Origin: Streptomyces sp. 378
GTDB lineage: Bacteria > Actinomycetota > Actinomycetes > Streptomycetales > Streptomycetaceae
Direction: 5' to 3'
DNA length: 64,000 bases
NCBI RefSeq assembly: GCF_030124145.1
Contig: NZ_JASKMS010000019.1
Coordinates: forward strand, 104,943-168,942
The first letter of the stretch is position 1, and each line of letters opens with the position of its first letter. Of the stretch, positions 17,301 to 25,053 are shown piece by piece. The translations under genes and the position numbers were made by a program. The notes under the pieces are model-generated. The model was not told the origin of the DNA. It saw only the letters and a program-made list of their open reading frames with translations, and searched no databases.

Positions 17301-18272
17301 CTTGGTGGCCTCCTCGACCAGCCGGGCGACCTGCTCCTTGGCGGTGCGCGTACGGGTCTCGTTCGCGGACTCGGCGCTCGACAGCGCCTTGGCGGCGGCT
17401 TCCTTGGCCTCGGAGAGCAGCTTCTCCGACTCGGTCTGCGCCTTGCGCAGCGCCTCCTCGGCCTCGGCCATCCGCTGCTCGGCGGCCCGGCTCAGCTCCT
17501 GGGCCTCGCGGCGCGCCGACTCCGACTCCGAGACGGTGGACGTACGCAGCTGCTCCGCGTGGTCGGTGGCCTCCTGCGCCTGCGTGGAGGCGGCGTTGAG
17601 CAGGCGCTCGGCGTCCGTACGGGCGCGGCGCAGGATCTGCTCGGCCTCGGCTCGGGCCTCCTCGGCCGCGTTCGTCAGCCGCTGCCGCGCCTCGGTCGCC
17701 AGCCGCTCGGCCTCCGCGCGGGCGGTGGCCAGGGCCTGCTCGGCCTCGGCCCGGGACTCCTCCAGCAGCCGGCGGGCCTGCTGCTCGGTGCGGGCCCGCA
17801 GCTGCTCGGCCCACGCCACGTTCTCGTTGACGTGCGACTCGACCGTCTGGCGGCGTTCGGCCAGCTCCTGGTCCAGCTGCTGGCGGCGGGTCACCGCCTC
17901 CTGGTGCAGCTCGGCCTGGAGCCGGGCCGCCTGCTCGGCGTGCTCCTGGAGGATCCGCTGCGTCTGCGCCCGGGCCTCGCTCAGCTCGCGGTCGGCGTCC
18001 GCGCGGATCTGCTCGGCCTGCATCTGCGCGTTGCGCAGCAACTGCTCGGCCTGCCAGCCGATGTCGCCCCCCTCGAAGGAGGGCCGGGACATGATGGTGC
18101 GCCGCGCCTCGTGCAGCTTGGCGCGCAGCACCTCGACCTGGTAGCCGAGGTCCTCGGCGTGCTGGATCGCCTTTTCCCGCTCGGTCTTCAGCCGCTTCAT
18201 CTCGGCTTCGAACCGAGAGAGGTGGTCGACGTCAGCCGCCGGCTCTCGCTCCTGGCTCTCGTAGCCCCGCAC
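14325..18272 (-). CDS. scy: Scy, giant coiled-coil polarity scaffold
   Basis: Scy is a long scaffold that organises the tip-organising centre (with DivIVA and FilP) and influences branching and sporulation septa. This copy is 1315 residues from the GTG at 18272 (MRGYESQERE); a TTG ten codons upstream is the alternative. The N-terminus (about 20-60) is a heptad coiled coil. From about residue 90 the protein is a monotonous array of Ala/Glu/Arg repeats of the kind described as 51-residue hendecad units. The regularity also leaves a long open frame on the opposite strand, which is an artefact. filP follows after about 180 bases. Confidence 0.92.
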   Translation of the reverse strand: MRGYESQEREPAADVDHLSRFEAEMKRLKTEREKAIQHAEDLGYQVEVLRAKLHEARRTIMSRPSFEGGDIGWQAEQLLRNAQMQAEQIRADADRELSEARAQTQRILQEHAEQAARLQAELHQEAVTRRQQLDQELAERRQTVESHVNENVAWAEQLRARTEQQARRLLEESRAEAEQALATARAEAERLATEARQRLTNAAEEARAEAEQILRRARTDAERLLNAASTQAQEATDHAEQLRTSTVSESESARREAQELSRAAEQRMAEAEEALRKAQTESEKLLSEAKEAAAKALSSAESANETRTRTAKEQVARLVEEATKEAENTKSEAEQLVADARAEAEEIVAEASEKARTLTAEETATQLSKAARTAEEVLNKASEDAKKTTKAAAEEAERIRSEAEAEADRLRAEAHDIAEQLKGAAKDDTKEYRAKTVELQEEARRLRGEAEQLRADAVDEGEKIRAEARKEAVAQIEEAAKSAEELLAKAKADADELRTTAQADSEKVRTEAIERATTLRRQAEETLQRTRQEAERHREEVVEQAEALKQDAERAARELHEETERALEARRTEAAEELTRLQTEAEERLTAAEQALSDAREEATRIRREAAEENERLRAEAAERIRTLRQQAETEAERLRDEAASDASAARAEGEAVAVRLRSEAANEAERLKSEAQESADRMRAEAQAAAERLAAEASETLAAAQEEANRRRREAEELLGSARQEADQERERAREQSEELLASARKRVEDAQTEAVRLVEEADRRATEMVSAAEQHAQQVRDSVAGLHEQAQEEITGLRSAAEHAADRTRREAQEEADRVRSDAYAERERASEDAGRLRREAHEESEAAKALAERTMSEAMAEAERIRTDVAEHAQRVRTEASDAIAEAEQSASRTRADAREDANRIRSDAATQADTLITEARNEAERLTTETIQETDRLRMDTVAEAERVRTEAISEAERVRSEAATEAERVRAESVAQAEQLVGEATGEAERLRAEAAETVGSAQQHAERIRNEAQRVKSEAEAEAERLVSTAREEADRTLDEARKDANKRRSEAAEQVDTLITETTAEADKLLTEAQQQAHKTTAEAESQADTMVGAARTEADRLVSEATVEGNLLVEKARTDADELLVGARRDATQIRERAEELRDRITSEIEELHERARRESAETMKSAGDRCDALVKAAEEQLAKAQAKAKEIVSEANSEAGKVRIAAVKKAEGLLKEAEQKKSTLVREAEELKAEAIREAKRTVEEGKRELEVLVRRREDINAEISRVQDVLEALESFEAPSSGKDGGVKAGATVGAPRSGGKSSDS

Positions 18273-18504
18273 TGCGCGGTCCCATCCGTCCCCTGGTCGC
18301 AACTCTTTCCGAACGAGCTCCGTCCATCCGCCGGACGGGGCCCCCGGGGAATGGTGTCAGATCATCGGCGGAGCGCAGGCTGCTGCCCCGACGCTCGTCC
18401 CCCGAAACCCGGACCCCGGTGGTCCTGCCGTCGCACGGCGGGACCGCGGTCACCCTGGTTGAGCGGCGACCGCCCCCAACCCTACCGGCCCCTTTGTACG
18501 AGGG

Positions 18505-18945
18505 TCAGTGCTCAGGTGACTCAACAGGCGCCGAAGTGACCAGTTCTGTCAGTACGCCATGACAGTCCTTGGGGTGCAGGAAGGTGATCCGTGACCCCAT
18601 GGAACCGCGTCGCGGCTCTTCGTACAGCACGCGTACGCCCTTGCCCTTGATCTCATCGGCGTCCCCGTCGACGTCCGCCGTACCGAAAGCGATGTGGTGG
18701 ACGCCCTCGCCGTTCTTGGCGAGCCACTTCGCGACGGTGGAGTCCTCTCGGGTGGGCTCCAGGAGCTGCAGGTAGGTGGCGCCGCCGTCGGACGTCTCGT
18801 TGATCTTGAGCATGGCCTCCCGCACGCCCTGCTCCTCGTTGACCTCGGAGTGATACACCTCGAAGCCGTAGGTGGCACGGTAGAACTCGACGGTCTTGTC
18901 GAGGTCGAAACAGGCGATTCCGATGTGGTCGATTCGCGTCAGCAT
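18505..18945 (-). CDS. mce: Methylmalonyl-CoA epimerase
   Basis: The enzyme interconverts (R)- and (S)-methylmalonyl-CoA, linking propionyl-CoA metabolism with B12-dependent mutases. The 146-residue protein is one glyoxalase/VOC-fold chain with DHIGIACFDLD at the N-terminus, EGVHHIAF in the middle and a C-terminal HPKDCHGVLTEL, together supplying the metal-binding His/Glu set. It is divergent from the thiolase gene and close to meaB, which fits acyl-CoA and mutase metabolism. Transcription runs towards scy. Confidence 0.95.
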   Translation of the reverse strand: MLTRIDHIGIACFDLDKTVEFYRATYGFEVYHSEVNEEQGVREAMLKINETSDGGATYLQLLEPTREDSTVAKWLAKNGEGVHHIAFGTADVDGDADEIKGKGVRVLYEEPRRGSMGSRITFLHPKDCHGVLTELVTSAPVESPEH

Positions 18946-19093
18946 GGATTCAGTGCAGCGCTCCGACGGTGGTTACGCAACGTGCGCGCGATCACACCGA
19001 CAGCCCGATGACGGGGTGGAGTACCGGTCAGTACATTCGAAGTAAACCCTCGTTCACTCCTCGGCTGTGCAGCCGGTAAGGGGATCGCAGCTC

Positions 19094-20293
19094 ATGTCTT
19101 CTGCCACGACCAGTTCGGTGATCGTCTCGGGGGCGCGTACGCCCATGGGGCGGTTGCTCGGATCGCTGAAGTCCTTCTCCGGAGCCGACCTCGGCGGCTT
19201 CGCGATCAAGGCCGCCCTCGACCGTGCGGGGATCGGCGGCGACCAGGTGCAGTACGTGATCATGGGCCAGGTGCTCCAGGCCGGAGCGGGTCAGATCCCG
19301 GCCCGCCAGGCCGCCGTCAAGGCCGGCATCCCGATGAACGTGCCGGCGCTGACCATCAACAAGGTGTGCCTGTCGGGCCTCGACGCCATCGCGCTCGCGG
19401 ACCAGCTCATCCGTGCGGGTGAGTTCGACGTGGTCGTCGCCGGTGGTCAGGAGTCCATGACCAACGCCCCGCACCTGCTGCCGAAGTCCCGTGAGGGTTA
19501 CAAGTACGGCGCCGTCCAGATGCTCGACGCCATGGCCCTCGACGGTCTGACCGACTCCTTCGACGGCGTCGCCATGGGCGAGTCGACCGAGAAGCACAAC
19601 ACCCGCCTCGGCATCGCGCGGCCCGAGCAGGACGAGATCGCCGCCCTGTCGCACCAGCGGGCCGCCGCCGCGCAGAAGAACGGCCTGTTCGAGGCCGAGA
19701 TCACGCCCGTGGAGATCCCGCAGCGCAAGGGCGACCCGGTGCTCTTCAGCAAGGACGAGGGCATCCGCGGCGACACCACCGCCGAGTCCCTGGGCAAGCT
19801 GCGTCCGGCCTTCGCCAAGGACGGCACGATCACCGCCGGTTCCGCCTCGCAGATCTCCGACGGCGCCGCCGCCGTCGTGGTGATGAGCAAGGCCAAGGCC
19901 CAGGAGCTCGGCCTGGAGTGGATCGCCGAGATCGGGGCGCACGGCAACGTGGCCGGGCCGGACAACTCGCTCCAGTCGCAGCCGTCCAACGCGATCCTGC
20001 ACGCGCTGAAGAAGGAGGGCCTGGAGGTCTCGGACCTCGACCTCATCGAGATCAACGAGGCGTTCGCGGCCGTCGCCGTGCAGTCCATGAAGGACCTCGG
20101 CGTGTCCACCGAAAAGGTGAATGTCAACGGTGGTGCCATTGCCCTGGGTCACCCGATCGGGATGTCCGGCGCGCGTCTCGTGCTGCATCTCGCGCTGGAG
20201 CTGAAGCGGCGCGGCGGCGGCGTGGGCGCGGCCGCGCTGTGCGGTGGCGGCGGGCAGGGCGACGCGCTCATCGTGCGCGTGCCCAAGGCCTGA
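19094..20293 (+). CDS. Acetyl-CoA C-acetyltransferase (thiolase)
   Basis: A biosynthetic-type thiolase that condenses two acetyl-CoA to acetoacetyl-CoA or cleaves the product. It has 399 residues, as is typical. The nucleophilic cysteine lies in NKVCLSGLDAI near residue 90, the catalytic histidine in GHPIGMSGAR and the second cysteine in ALCGGGGQGDA. The ATG at 19094 follows aagggga; a GTG nine codons earlier is less likely. meaB follows after 34 bases on the same strand, so the two are probably cotranscribed. Its product is the substrate of the dehydrogenase encoded at 1672. Confidence 0.95.
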   Translation: MSSATTSSVIVSGARTPMGRLLGSLKSFSGADLGGFAIKAALDRAGIGGDQVQYVIMGQVLQAGAGQIPARQAAVKAGIPMNVPALTINKVCLSGLDAIALADQLIRAGEFDVVVAGGQESMTNAPHLLPKSREGYKYGAVQMLDAMALDGLTDSFDGVAMGESTEKHNTRLGIARPEQDEIAALSHQRAAAAQKNGLFEAEITPVEIPQRKGDPVLFSKDEGIRGDTTAESLGKLRPAFAKDGTITAGSASQISDGAAAVVVMSKAKAQELGLEWIAEIGAHGNVAGPDNSLQSQPSNAILHALKKEGLEVSDLDLIEINEAFAAVAVQSMKDLGVSTEKVNVNGGAIALGHPIGMSGARLVLHLALELKRRGGGVGAAALCGGGGQGDALIVRVPKA

Positions 20294-20327
20294 TTTCCGG
20301 TACGTCCCTGATCTGAACGGAGCTGTG

Positions 20328-21284
20328 ATGCAGGACGTCTCCACGCTGGTGGCCCAGGCCAGGGAAGGGCGGCCCCGGGCCGTGGCCCGGCTGATCTCCC
20401 TGGTGGAGGGGGCGTCCCCGCAGCTGCGGGAGGTCATGGAGGCGCTCGCGCCCCTGACCGGCGGCGCGTACGTGGTGGGGCTGACCGGGTCGCCGGGCGT
20501 CGGCAAGTCGACGTCGACCTCGGCGCTGGTCAGCGCCTACCGCAAGCAGGACAAGCGGGTCGGCGTGCTCGCCGTCGACCCGTCGTCCCCGTTCTCGGGC
20601 GGTGCGCTGCTCGGGGACCGGGTGCGGATGTCGGAGCACGCGTCCGACCCGGGCGTGTACATCCGCTCGATGGCCACGCGCGGGCATCTGGGCGGGCTGG
20701 CCTGGTCCGCCCCCCAGGCGATCCGGGTCCTGGACGCGGCCGGCTGCGACGTGATCCTCGTCGAGACGGTGGGTGTGGGGCAGTCGGAGGTGGAGATCGC
20801 CTCGCAGGCGGACACCTCGGTCGTGCTGCTCGCGCCGGGGATGGGCGACGGGATCCAGGCGGCCAAGGCCGGGATCCTGGAGATCGGCGACGTGTACGTC
20901 GTGAACAAGGCCGACCGGGACGGGGCGGACGCGACGGCCCGCGAGCTGAACCACATGCTGGGGCTGGGAGAGGCCCGGGGGCCGGGCGACTGGCGTCCGC
21001 CGATCGTGAAGACGGTGGCCGCGCGGGGTGAGGGCACCGACGAGGTCGTCGAGGCGCTGGAGAAGCACCGTGCCTGGATGGAGGAGCGGGGCGTCCTCGC
21101 GGAGCGGCGTCTGTCCCGGGCGTCCCGGGAGGTCGAGACGATCGCGGTGACGGCGTTGCGCGAGCGGATCGGCGACCTGCACGGAGACCGCCGCCTCGGG
21201 GCGCTCGCCGAACGGATCGTGTCCGGGGAACTGGATCCGTACCGGGCGGCTGATGAGCTGGTGACGGGGTTGACGGAGGGCTGA
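20328..21284 (+). CDS. meaB: MeaB/ArgK-type GTPase, mutase chaperone
   Basis: MeaB-type G3E GTPases escort adenosylcobalamin-dependent acyl-CoA mutases, gating cofactor loading and protecting them from inactivation. The 318-residue protein has Walker A GSPGVGKST near residue 50, the switch region DPSSPFSGGALLGDRVRM, the DxxG-like ETVGVGQSE and the base-recognition NKAD. The C-terminal helices form the dimerisation arm. The ATG at 20328 follows aacggagctg. The likely client in this window is IcmA. Earlier literature misnamed this family LAO/AO transport ATPase. Confidence 0.93.
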   Translation: MQDVSTLVAQAREGRPRAVARLISLVEGASPQLREVMEALAPLTGGAYVVGLTGSPGVGKSTSTSALVSAYRKQDKRVGVLAVDPSSPFSGGALLGDRVRMSEHASDPGVYIRSMATRGHLGGLAWSAPQAIRVLDAAGCDVILVETVGVGQSEVEIASQADTSVVLLAPGMGDGIQAAKAGILEIGDVYVVNKADRDGADATARELNHMLGLGEARGPGDWRPPIVKTVAARGEGTDEVVEALEKHRAWMEERGVLAERRLSRASREVETIAVTALRERIGDLHGDRRLGALAERIVSGELDPYRAADELVTGLTEG

Positions 21285-21634
21285 GCGGGGGTGCGGCGGG
21301 GTGCGGCGGTGCCTGCGGCGGCTTGTGGCTGCTTCGGTGGGGGTGCGCGTCTTCGCCTGACGCCGGGCGGTGGGTCGGGGCCGCGCCGGGGGGTGTCCGT
21401 CCTCGGAACGGAGCGATGGGGTCTCACGCCGACCGACTGGCGTTGACGCGCCAACCGCTGCGGGCGGACACCCCCCGACCACGGCCCCTTCTCGCCGTAC
21501 GCGGGTGCACGTCCGGGGGGCGGGCCTGTGCCTCACGAAGGCTCGTGGCTGCTCGATGTCTCGGCGGCACCCCGCTCCGCCGGGCTGCTTGACGCCCGGC
21601 GTCAGCTCGGACGCCGGGCGGTCGGAATCAACGG
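21285..21634. repeat. Gene-free region with inverted and direct repeats
   Basis: This 350-bp GC-rich stretch has no supported gene. It contains a perfect 13-bp inverted repeat (21387-21399 with 21465-21477, core CGGGGGGTGTCCG) with further partial pairing (ggccg) outside it. The string acgccgggcggt occurs near 21360 and 21612, with a reverse copy near 21592. It lies between the 3' ends of meaB and the PepSY gene and may act as a complex bidirectional terminator. Confidence 0.5.
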
Positions 21635-22252
21635 TCAGTCCTGGTCGTCGTCCTGGTCGTCCGCGCGGTCCGCCGTGACCTTGCCCGTCTTGAGGTCGAC
21701 CTTCCAGTCCTGCTCGGCGCCGCCGGACTTGTGCGTCTCGGCCTCCCAGGACTTGCCCTTGCCGTCCTCGTCGAGGTCGACGGACGTCACCACGCCCTTG
21801 CCGGCGGCGGCCTTCGCGGCCTCTTCCGCCGTCACGGAGGAGCCCTTCAGGGCCGCACGCACCTGCGCCGTGTCGTCCTCGTCGTCGGCGTGCGCGCCGA
21901 GGACCCTGCCGTCGGCCGGGTCGACGCTCACGCTGTGCCAGGTGCTGTCGCCCGACAGGACGTCGATCTGCCAGACCACCTTGTCGCTGTCGTCCTCGTC
22001 GTCCAGCTCGGCGGAGACGGCCGTGCCCGCGGTGTGCTTCAGCGCGGAGGCGATCGCCTCGGACGCGGTGACCTTCGAAGAAGCCGCCCGGGCGTCGTCG
22101 CCGTCGTCCCGCACGTCGTCGTTCTGCGGCCGGGTGTCGGCCGCCTGCCGCGCCGACCCTCCGTCGTCACCGCTGGTCGCGAGAGCCGTGGCCGTACCGC
22201 CTCCGATCAGCGCGGCGGCGGTCACAGCGGCGATCACGATGTTGCGCTTCAT
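21635..22252 (-). CDS. Secreted PepSY-domain protein, acidic
   Basis: The 205-residue protein begins with a signal peptide (MKRNIVIAAVTAAALIGGG) and carries two PepSY-type repeats, around residues 60-115 and 135-190, linked by very acidic stretches (DDEDD). PepSY domains are known as extracytoplasmic modulators and inhibitors. It is divergent from a two-component system whose sensor also has an acidic outer domain. The shared control region carries repeated CTGAAG sites, so this gene is probably a target of that system. Acidic runs suggest cation binding, an inference. Confidence 0.85.
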   Translation of the reverse strand: MKRNIVIAAVTAAALIGGGTATALATSGDDGGSARQAADTRPQNDDVRDDGDDARAASSKVTASEAIASALKHTAGTAVSAELDDEDDSDKVVWQIDVLSGDSTWHSVSVDPADGRVLGAHADDEDDTAQVRAALKGSSVTAEEAAKAAAGKGVVTSVDLDEDGKGKSWEAETHKSGGAEQDWKVDLKTGKVTADRADDQDDDQD

Positions 22253-22308
22253 GCGGGTTCCTCCCGAGTCGTTTGGTTTTCGATGTCTTCGACTCTGGCG
22301 GATCGAGG

Positions 22309-22345
22309 CTGAGAGGAAGCTGAAGCCCCCTGAAGGGATCTTCAG
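22309..22345. promoter_or_regulatory. CTGAAG half-site array, likely response-regulator operator
   Basis: CTGAAG occurs at 22320-22325 and 22330-22335 in direct orientation and at 22340-22345 inverted (CTTCAG), exactly 10 bases apart. A related CTGAGA lies at 22309. Half-sites at one helical turn are typical of OmpR-family regulators. The array lies 24 bases upstream of the response regulator ATG and between it and the divergent PepSY gene. Confidence 0.55.
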
Positions 22346-22368
22346 GTTGCTTTTGCCACTCTTTACGC

Positions 22369-23037
22369 ATGCGCCTGTTGATCGTGGAGGACGAGAAGCG
22401 GCTGGCCCTGTCGCTGGCCAGGGGCCTGACGGCCGAGGGGTACGCCGTGGACGTCGTCCACGACGGACGGGAGGGCCTGCACCGGGCCTCTGAGGGGGCG
22501 TACGACCTGGTCGTCCTCGACATCATGCTGCCCGGCCTCAACGGCTACCGGGTCTGCGCCGCCCTGCGCGCCGCCGGGCACGACGTGCCGATCCTGATGC
22601 TGACGGCCAAGGACGGCGAGTACGACGAGGCCGAAGGGCTGGACACCGGCGCGGACGACTATCTGACCAAGCCGTTCTCGTACGTCGTGCTCGTCGCCCG
22701 GATCAAGGCGCTGCTGCGGCGGCGCGGACAGGGCGCGGGGGCCTCCCCGGTGCATGTGCACGGCGACCTGAAGGTGGACACCGCGGCCCGGCGGGTGTTT
22801 CTGGGCGAGGACGAGATCGCCCTCACCGCCAAGGAGTTCTCCGTGCTGGAGCAGCTCGTGCTGCGGGCCGGCGAGGTCGTGTCCAAGTCCGAGATCCTGG
22901 AGCACGTCTGGGACTTCGCGTTCGAGGGTGATCCGAACATCGTCGAGGTGTACGTCAGCACGCTGCGGCGGAAGCTGCGCGCGGGGCTGATCCGGACCGT
23001 GCGCGGGGCCGGGTACCGGCTGGAGACGTCGCCGTGA
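22369..23037 (+). CDS. OmpR-family response regulator
   Basis: The 222-residue protein has a receiver domain with acidic residues VEDEKR at the N-terminus, phosphoacceptor Asp51 in VVLDIMLPG and the conserved lysine in TKPFSY. A C-terminal winged helix (about 128-220) carries the SKSEILEHVWD and VYVSTLRRKL blocks. The gene overlaps the sensor kinase start by 4 bases (GTGA, 23034-23037), so they form one operon. The CTGAAG array upstream suggests autoregulation and control of the PepSY gene. Confidence 0.93.
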   Translation: MRLLIVEDEKRLALSLARGLTAEGYAVDVVHDGREGLHRASEGAYDLVVLDIMLPGLNGYRVCAALRAAGHDVPILMLTAKDGEYDEAEGLDTGADDYLTKPFSYVVLVARIKALLRRRGQGAGASPVHVHGDLKVDTAARRVFLGEDEIALTAKEFSVLEQLVLRAGEVVSKSEILEHVWDFAFEGDPNIVEVYVSTLRRKLRAGLIRTVRGAGYRLETSP

Positions 23038-24446
23038 GGCGGCTGTTCGGGTCCGTGCGGGCGCGGGCCACGCTGGGGGCGACGCTCGTGGTCGCGGTGG
23101 CGCTCGTCGCGGCCGGGGCCGCCGTGCTGCTGTCCCTGCGCTCGAACCTGATCGGCGAGGCCGGTACACAGGCGGAGCGCTCCGCCCGGGCGGTCGCCTC
23201 CGAGCTCGCCGCCGGGACGCCGTACGACAAGCTCTCGGGCCTGGACGGCGACGACGGGCCGGTGCAGGTCCTGGACGAGCACCGGCGGCTGGTCGCGGCC
23301 AGTGAGGATCTGCAGCGGATCAGCGGGACGGACACCGGCCGGGTGAAGCCGCAGCCGGCGGCGAAGCCTTCCGGGGACGACGACGATGACGACGCGGAGG
23401 ACGTCGGCGAGGCCCTCGAACCGGGTGAGATCTCCGGGGAGACCGTCTTCAGCAACGGGTCCGCGACGATCGACGGGGAGGCGCAGGACTACCGGTTCGC
23501 CGCCGTCGAGGTGGAGACCCACGACCGGGGGCAGCTCACGGTCTACGCCGGTTCCCCGCTGGCCGCCGAGCACGGGGCCGTGCGGACCGCGCTGACGGTG
23601 ATGCTGATCGGATTCCCCCTGCTCCTCGGTGTCGTCGCGGGCGTGACCTGGCTGGTCACCCGGCGGGCCCTGCGGCCCGTGGAGGGGATCCGGCGTGAGA
23701 TGGCCGCGATCACCCGGTCCGAGGACCTCGCGCGGCGCGTTCCCGAGCCGGACACGCACGACGAGATCGCCCGGCTCGCCAGCACGACCAACGAGACGCT
23801 CGCGGCACTGGAGACGTCCGTGGAGCGGCAGCGGCGCTTCGTCGCCGACGCCTCCCACGAGCTGCGCAGCCCGATCGCCTCGCTGCGGACGCAACTGGAG
23901 GTGGCCGCCGCGCACCCCGAGCTGCTGGACCTCGACGGGGCCGTGGAGGACACCGTCCGGCTCCAGCGGCTGGCGGCCGACCTGCTGCTGCTCGCCCGGC
24001 TGGACGCGGGGGAGCGGCGGGGCGACACGAAGGTGGACCTCGCCGGGCTCGCCCGGGAGGCGGCCGAGGGGCGGCCGGGTGTCACCGTGGACGCGGAGCC
24101 GGTGGAGGTGTCCGGGTCACGCGGGCAGTTGGGGCGGGTGCTCGCCAATCTGCTCGACAACGCCGAGCGGCATGCCCGGTCGGCCGTCACCGTGAGCGTG
24201 CGGCGCGCGGGGGACCGGGCCGTGGTCGGGGTGGCGGACGACGGCGACGGGGTGCCCGAGGGCGACCGGGAGAGGATCTTCGAGCGGTTCGTGCGCCTGG
24301 ACGACGCCCGCAGCCGCGACGACGGCGGGGCTGGGCTGGGGCTCGCCATCGCCCGGGACGTCGCCGTGCGGCACGGCGGCACGCTCACCGCCGGACGGGG
24401 GCCGGCAGGCGGAGCCCTGTTCGAACTCCGCCTGCCGCTCGCCTAG
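23034..24446 (+). CDS. Membrane sensor histidine kinase with acidic extracellular domain
   Basis: This 470-residue kinase has one transmembrane helix near residues 13-35, an outer domain to about 180 with a run of seven acidic residues followed by AEDVGE, and a second helix near 187-210. HAMP follows, then the dimerisation domain with His275 in ADASHELRSPI, and the ATPase domain with NLLDNAERHA, GVADDGDGVP and GGAGLGLAIA boxes. It pairs with the overlapping response regulator. The acidic outer loop suggests sensing of cations or cationic peptides, an inference. Confidence 0.93.
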   Translation: MRRLFGSVRARATLGATLVVAVALVAAGAAVLLSLRSNLIGEAGTQAERSARAVASELAAGTPYDKLSGLDGDDGPVQVLDEHRRLVAASEDLQRISGTDTGRVKPQPAAKPSGDDDDDDAEDVGEALEPGEISGETVFSNGSATIDGEAQDYRFAAVEVETHDRGQLTVYAGSPLAAEHGAVRTALTVMLIGFPLLLGVVAGVTWLVTRRALRPVEGIRREMAAITRSEDLARRVPEPDTHDEIARLASTTNETLAALETSVERQRRFVADASHELRSPIASLRTQLEVAAAHPELLDLDGAVEDTVRLQRLAADLLLLARLDAGERRGDTKVDLAGLAREAAEGRPGVTVDAEPVEVSGSRGQLGRVLANLLDNAERHARSAVTVSVRRAGDRAVVGVADDGDGVPEGDRERIFERFVRLDDARSRDDGGAGLGLAIARDVAVRHGGTLTAGRGPAGGALFELRLPLA

Positions 24447-24459
24447 CCGGGCGCCGCGG

Positions 24460-24936
24460 TCACGGGCGCCCGCGCTGCCCGCGCAGGTGCTCCGCGATGG
24501 GCTTGAGGGACTTGTCGAGTTCGGTCAGGGCCTCGGGGGACAGCAGGTCGATGAAGTGCCTGCGCACGGACGCCACATGCTGGGGCGCGACCTTCTGCAT
24601 CGTCGCCATGCCGTGGTCGGTCAGGACCGCGTAGAGCCCCCGGCGGTCCGACTCGCAGTTCTCCCGCCGGACCAGGTTCGCGTTCTCCATACGCGTGATC
24701 TGGTGTGAAAGGCGGCTCTTGGACTGGAGGGTGGCGGAGGCGAGGTCGCTCATCCGCATCCTGTGGTCCTCGGACTCGGAGAGATTCACCAGGATCTCGT
24801 AGTCGTTCATTGTCAGGCCGAACGGCTGCAGGTCCTTCTCGAGCTGGTACGTCAACAGCCTGTTGACCTCCAGGTGGGTGCGCCAGGCGCACTGCTCCGC
24901 ATCGGTCAGCCAGCGGGTGGCCGTCTCGGTCTCCAT
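24460..24936 (-). CDS. MarR-family transcriptional regulator
   Basis: The 158-residue protein has the MarR winged-helix pattern: LTMNDYEILVNLSES, the recognition region ATLQSKSRLSHQITRMENANLV and the wing RRENCESDRRGLYAVLTDHG. MarR proteins bind palindromes as dimers and usually respond to small aromatic ligands or oxidants. It converges on the sensor kinase gene, 14 bases from its stop. The ATG at 24936 is followed by a short non-conserved leader. The target is unknown. Confidence 0.9.
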   Translation of the reverse strand: METETATRWLTDAEQCAWRTHLEVNRLLTYQLEKDLQPFGLTMNDYEILVNLSESEDHRMRMSDLASATLQSKSRLSHQITRMENANLVRRENCESDRRGLYAVLTDHGMATMQKVAPQHVASVRRHFIDLLSPEALTELDKSLKPIAEHLRGQRGRP

Positions 24937-25053
24937 GAATGAAGTCTACCTAAAAGGTTGAAAGGCGAACTAGTGAGGGGTGGCGTGTGACCGCGTACAC
25001 CTGGGCGAACAGTAGTGCGCAGGCGTTCGATGTCACACTCCGCAGACTACCGC

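Noticed and set aside
14202..18539. A very long open frame (over 1400 codons) opposite scy
   Set aside because: It mirrors the Ala/Glu/Arg coiled-coil repeats of Scy, gives a Leu/Arg/Gly-rich repetitive product with no domain, and has no ribosome binding site. It is a by-product of composition.
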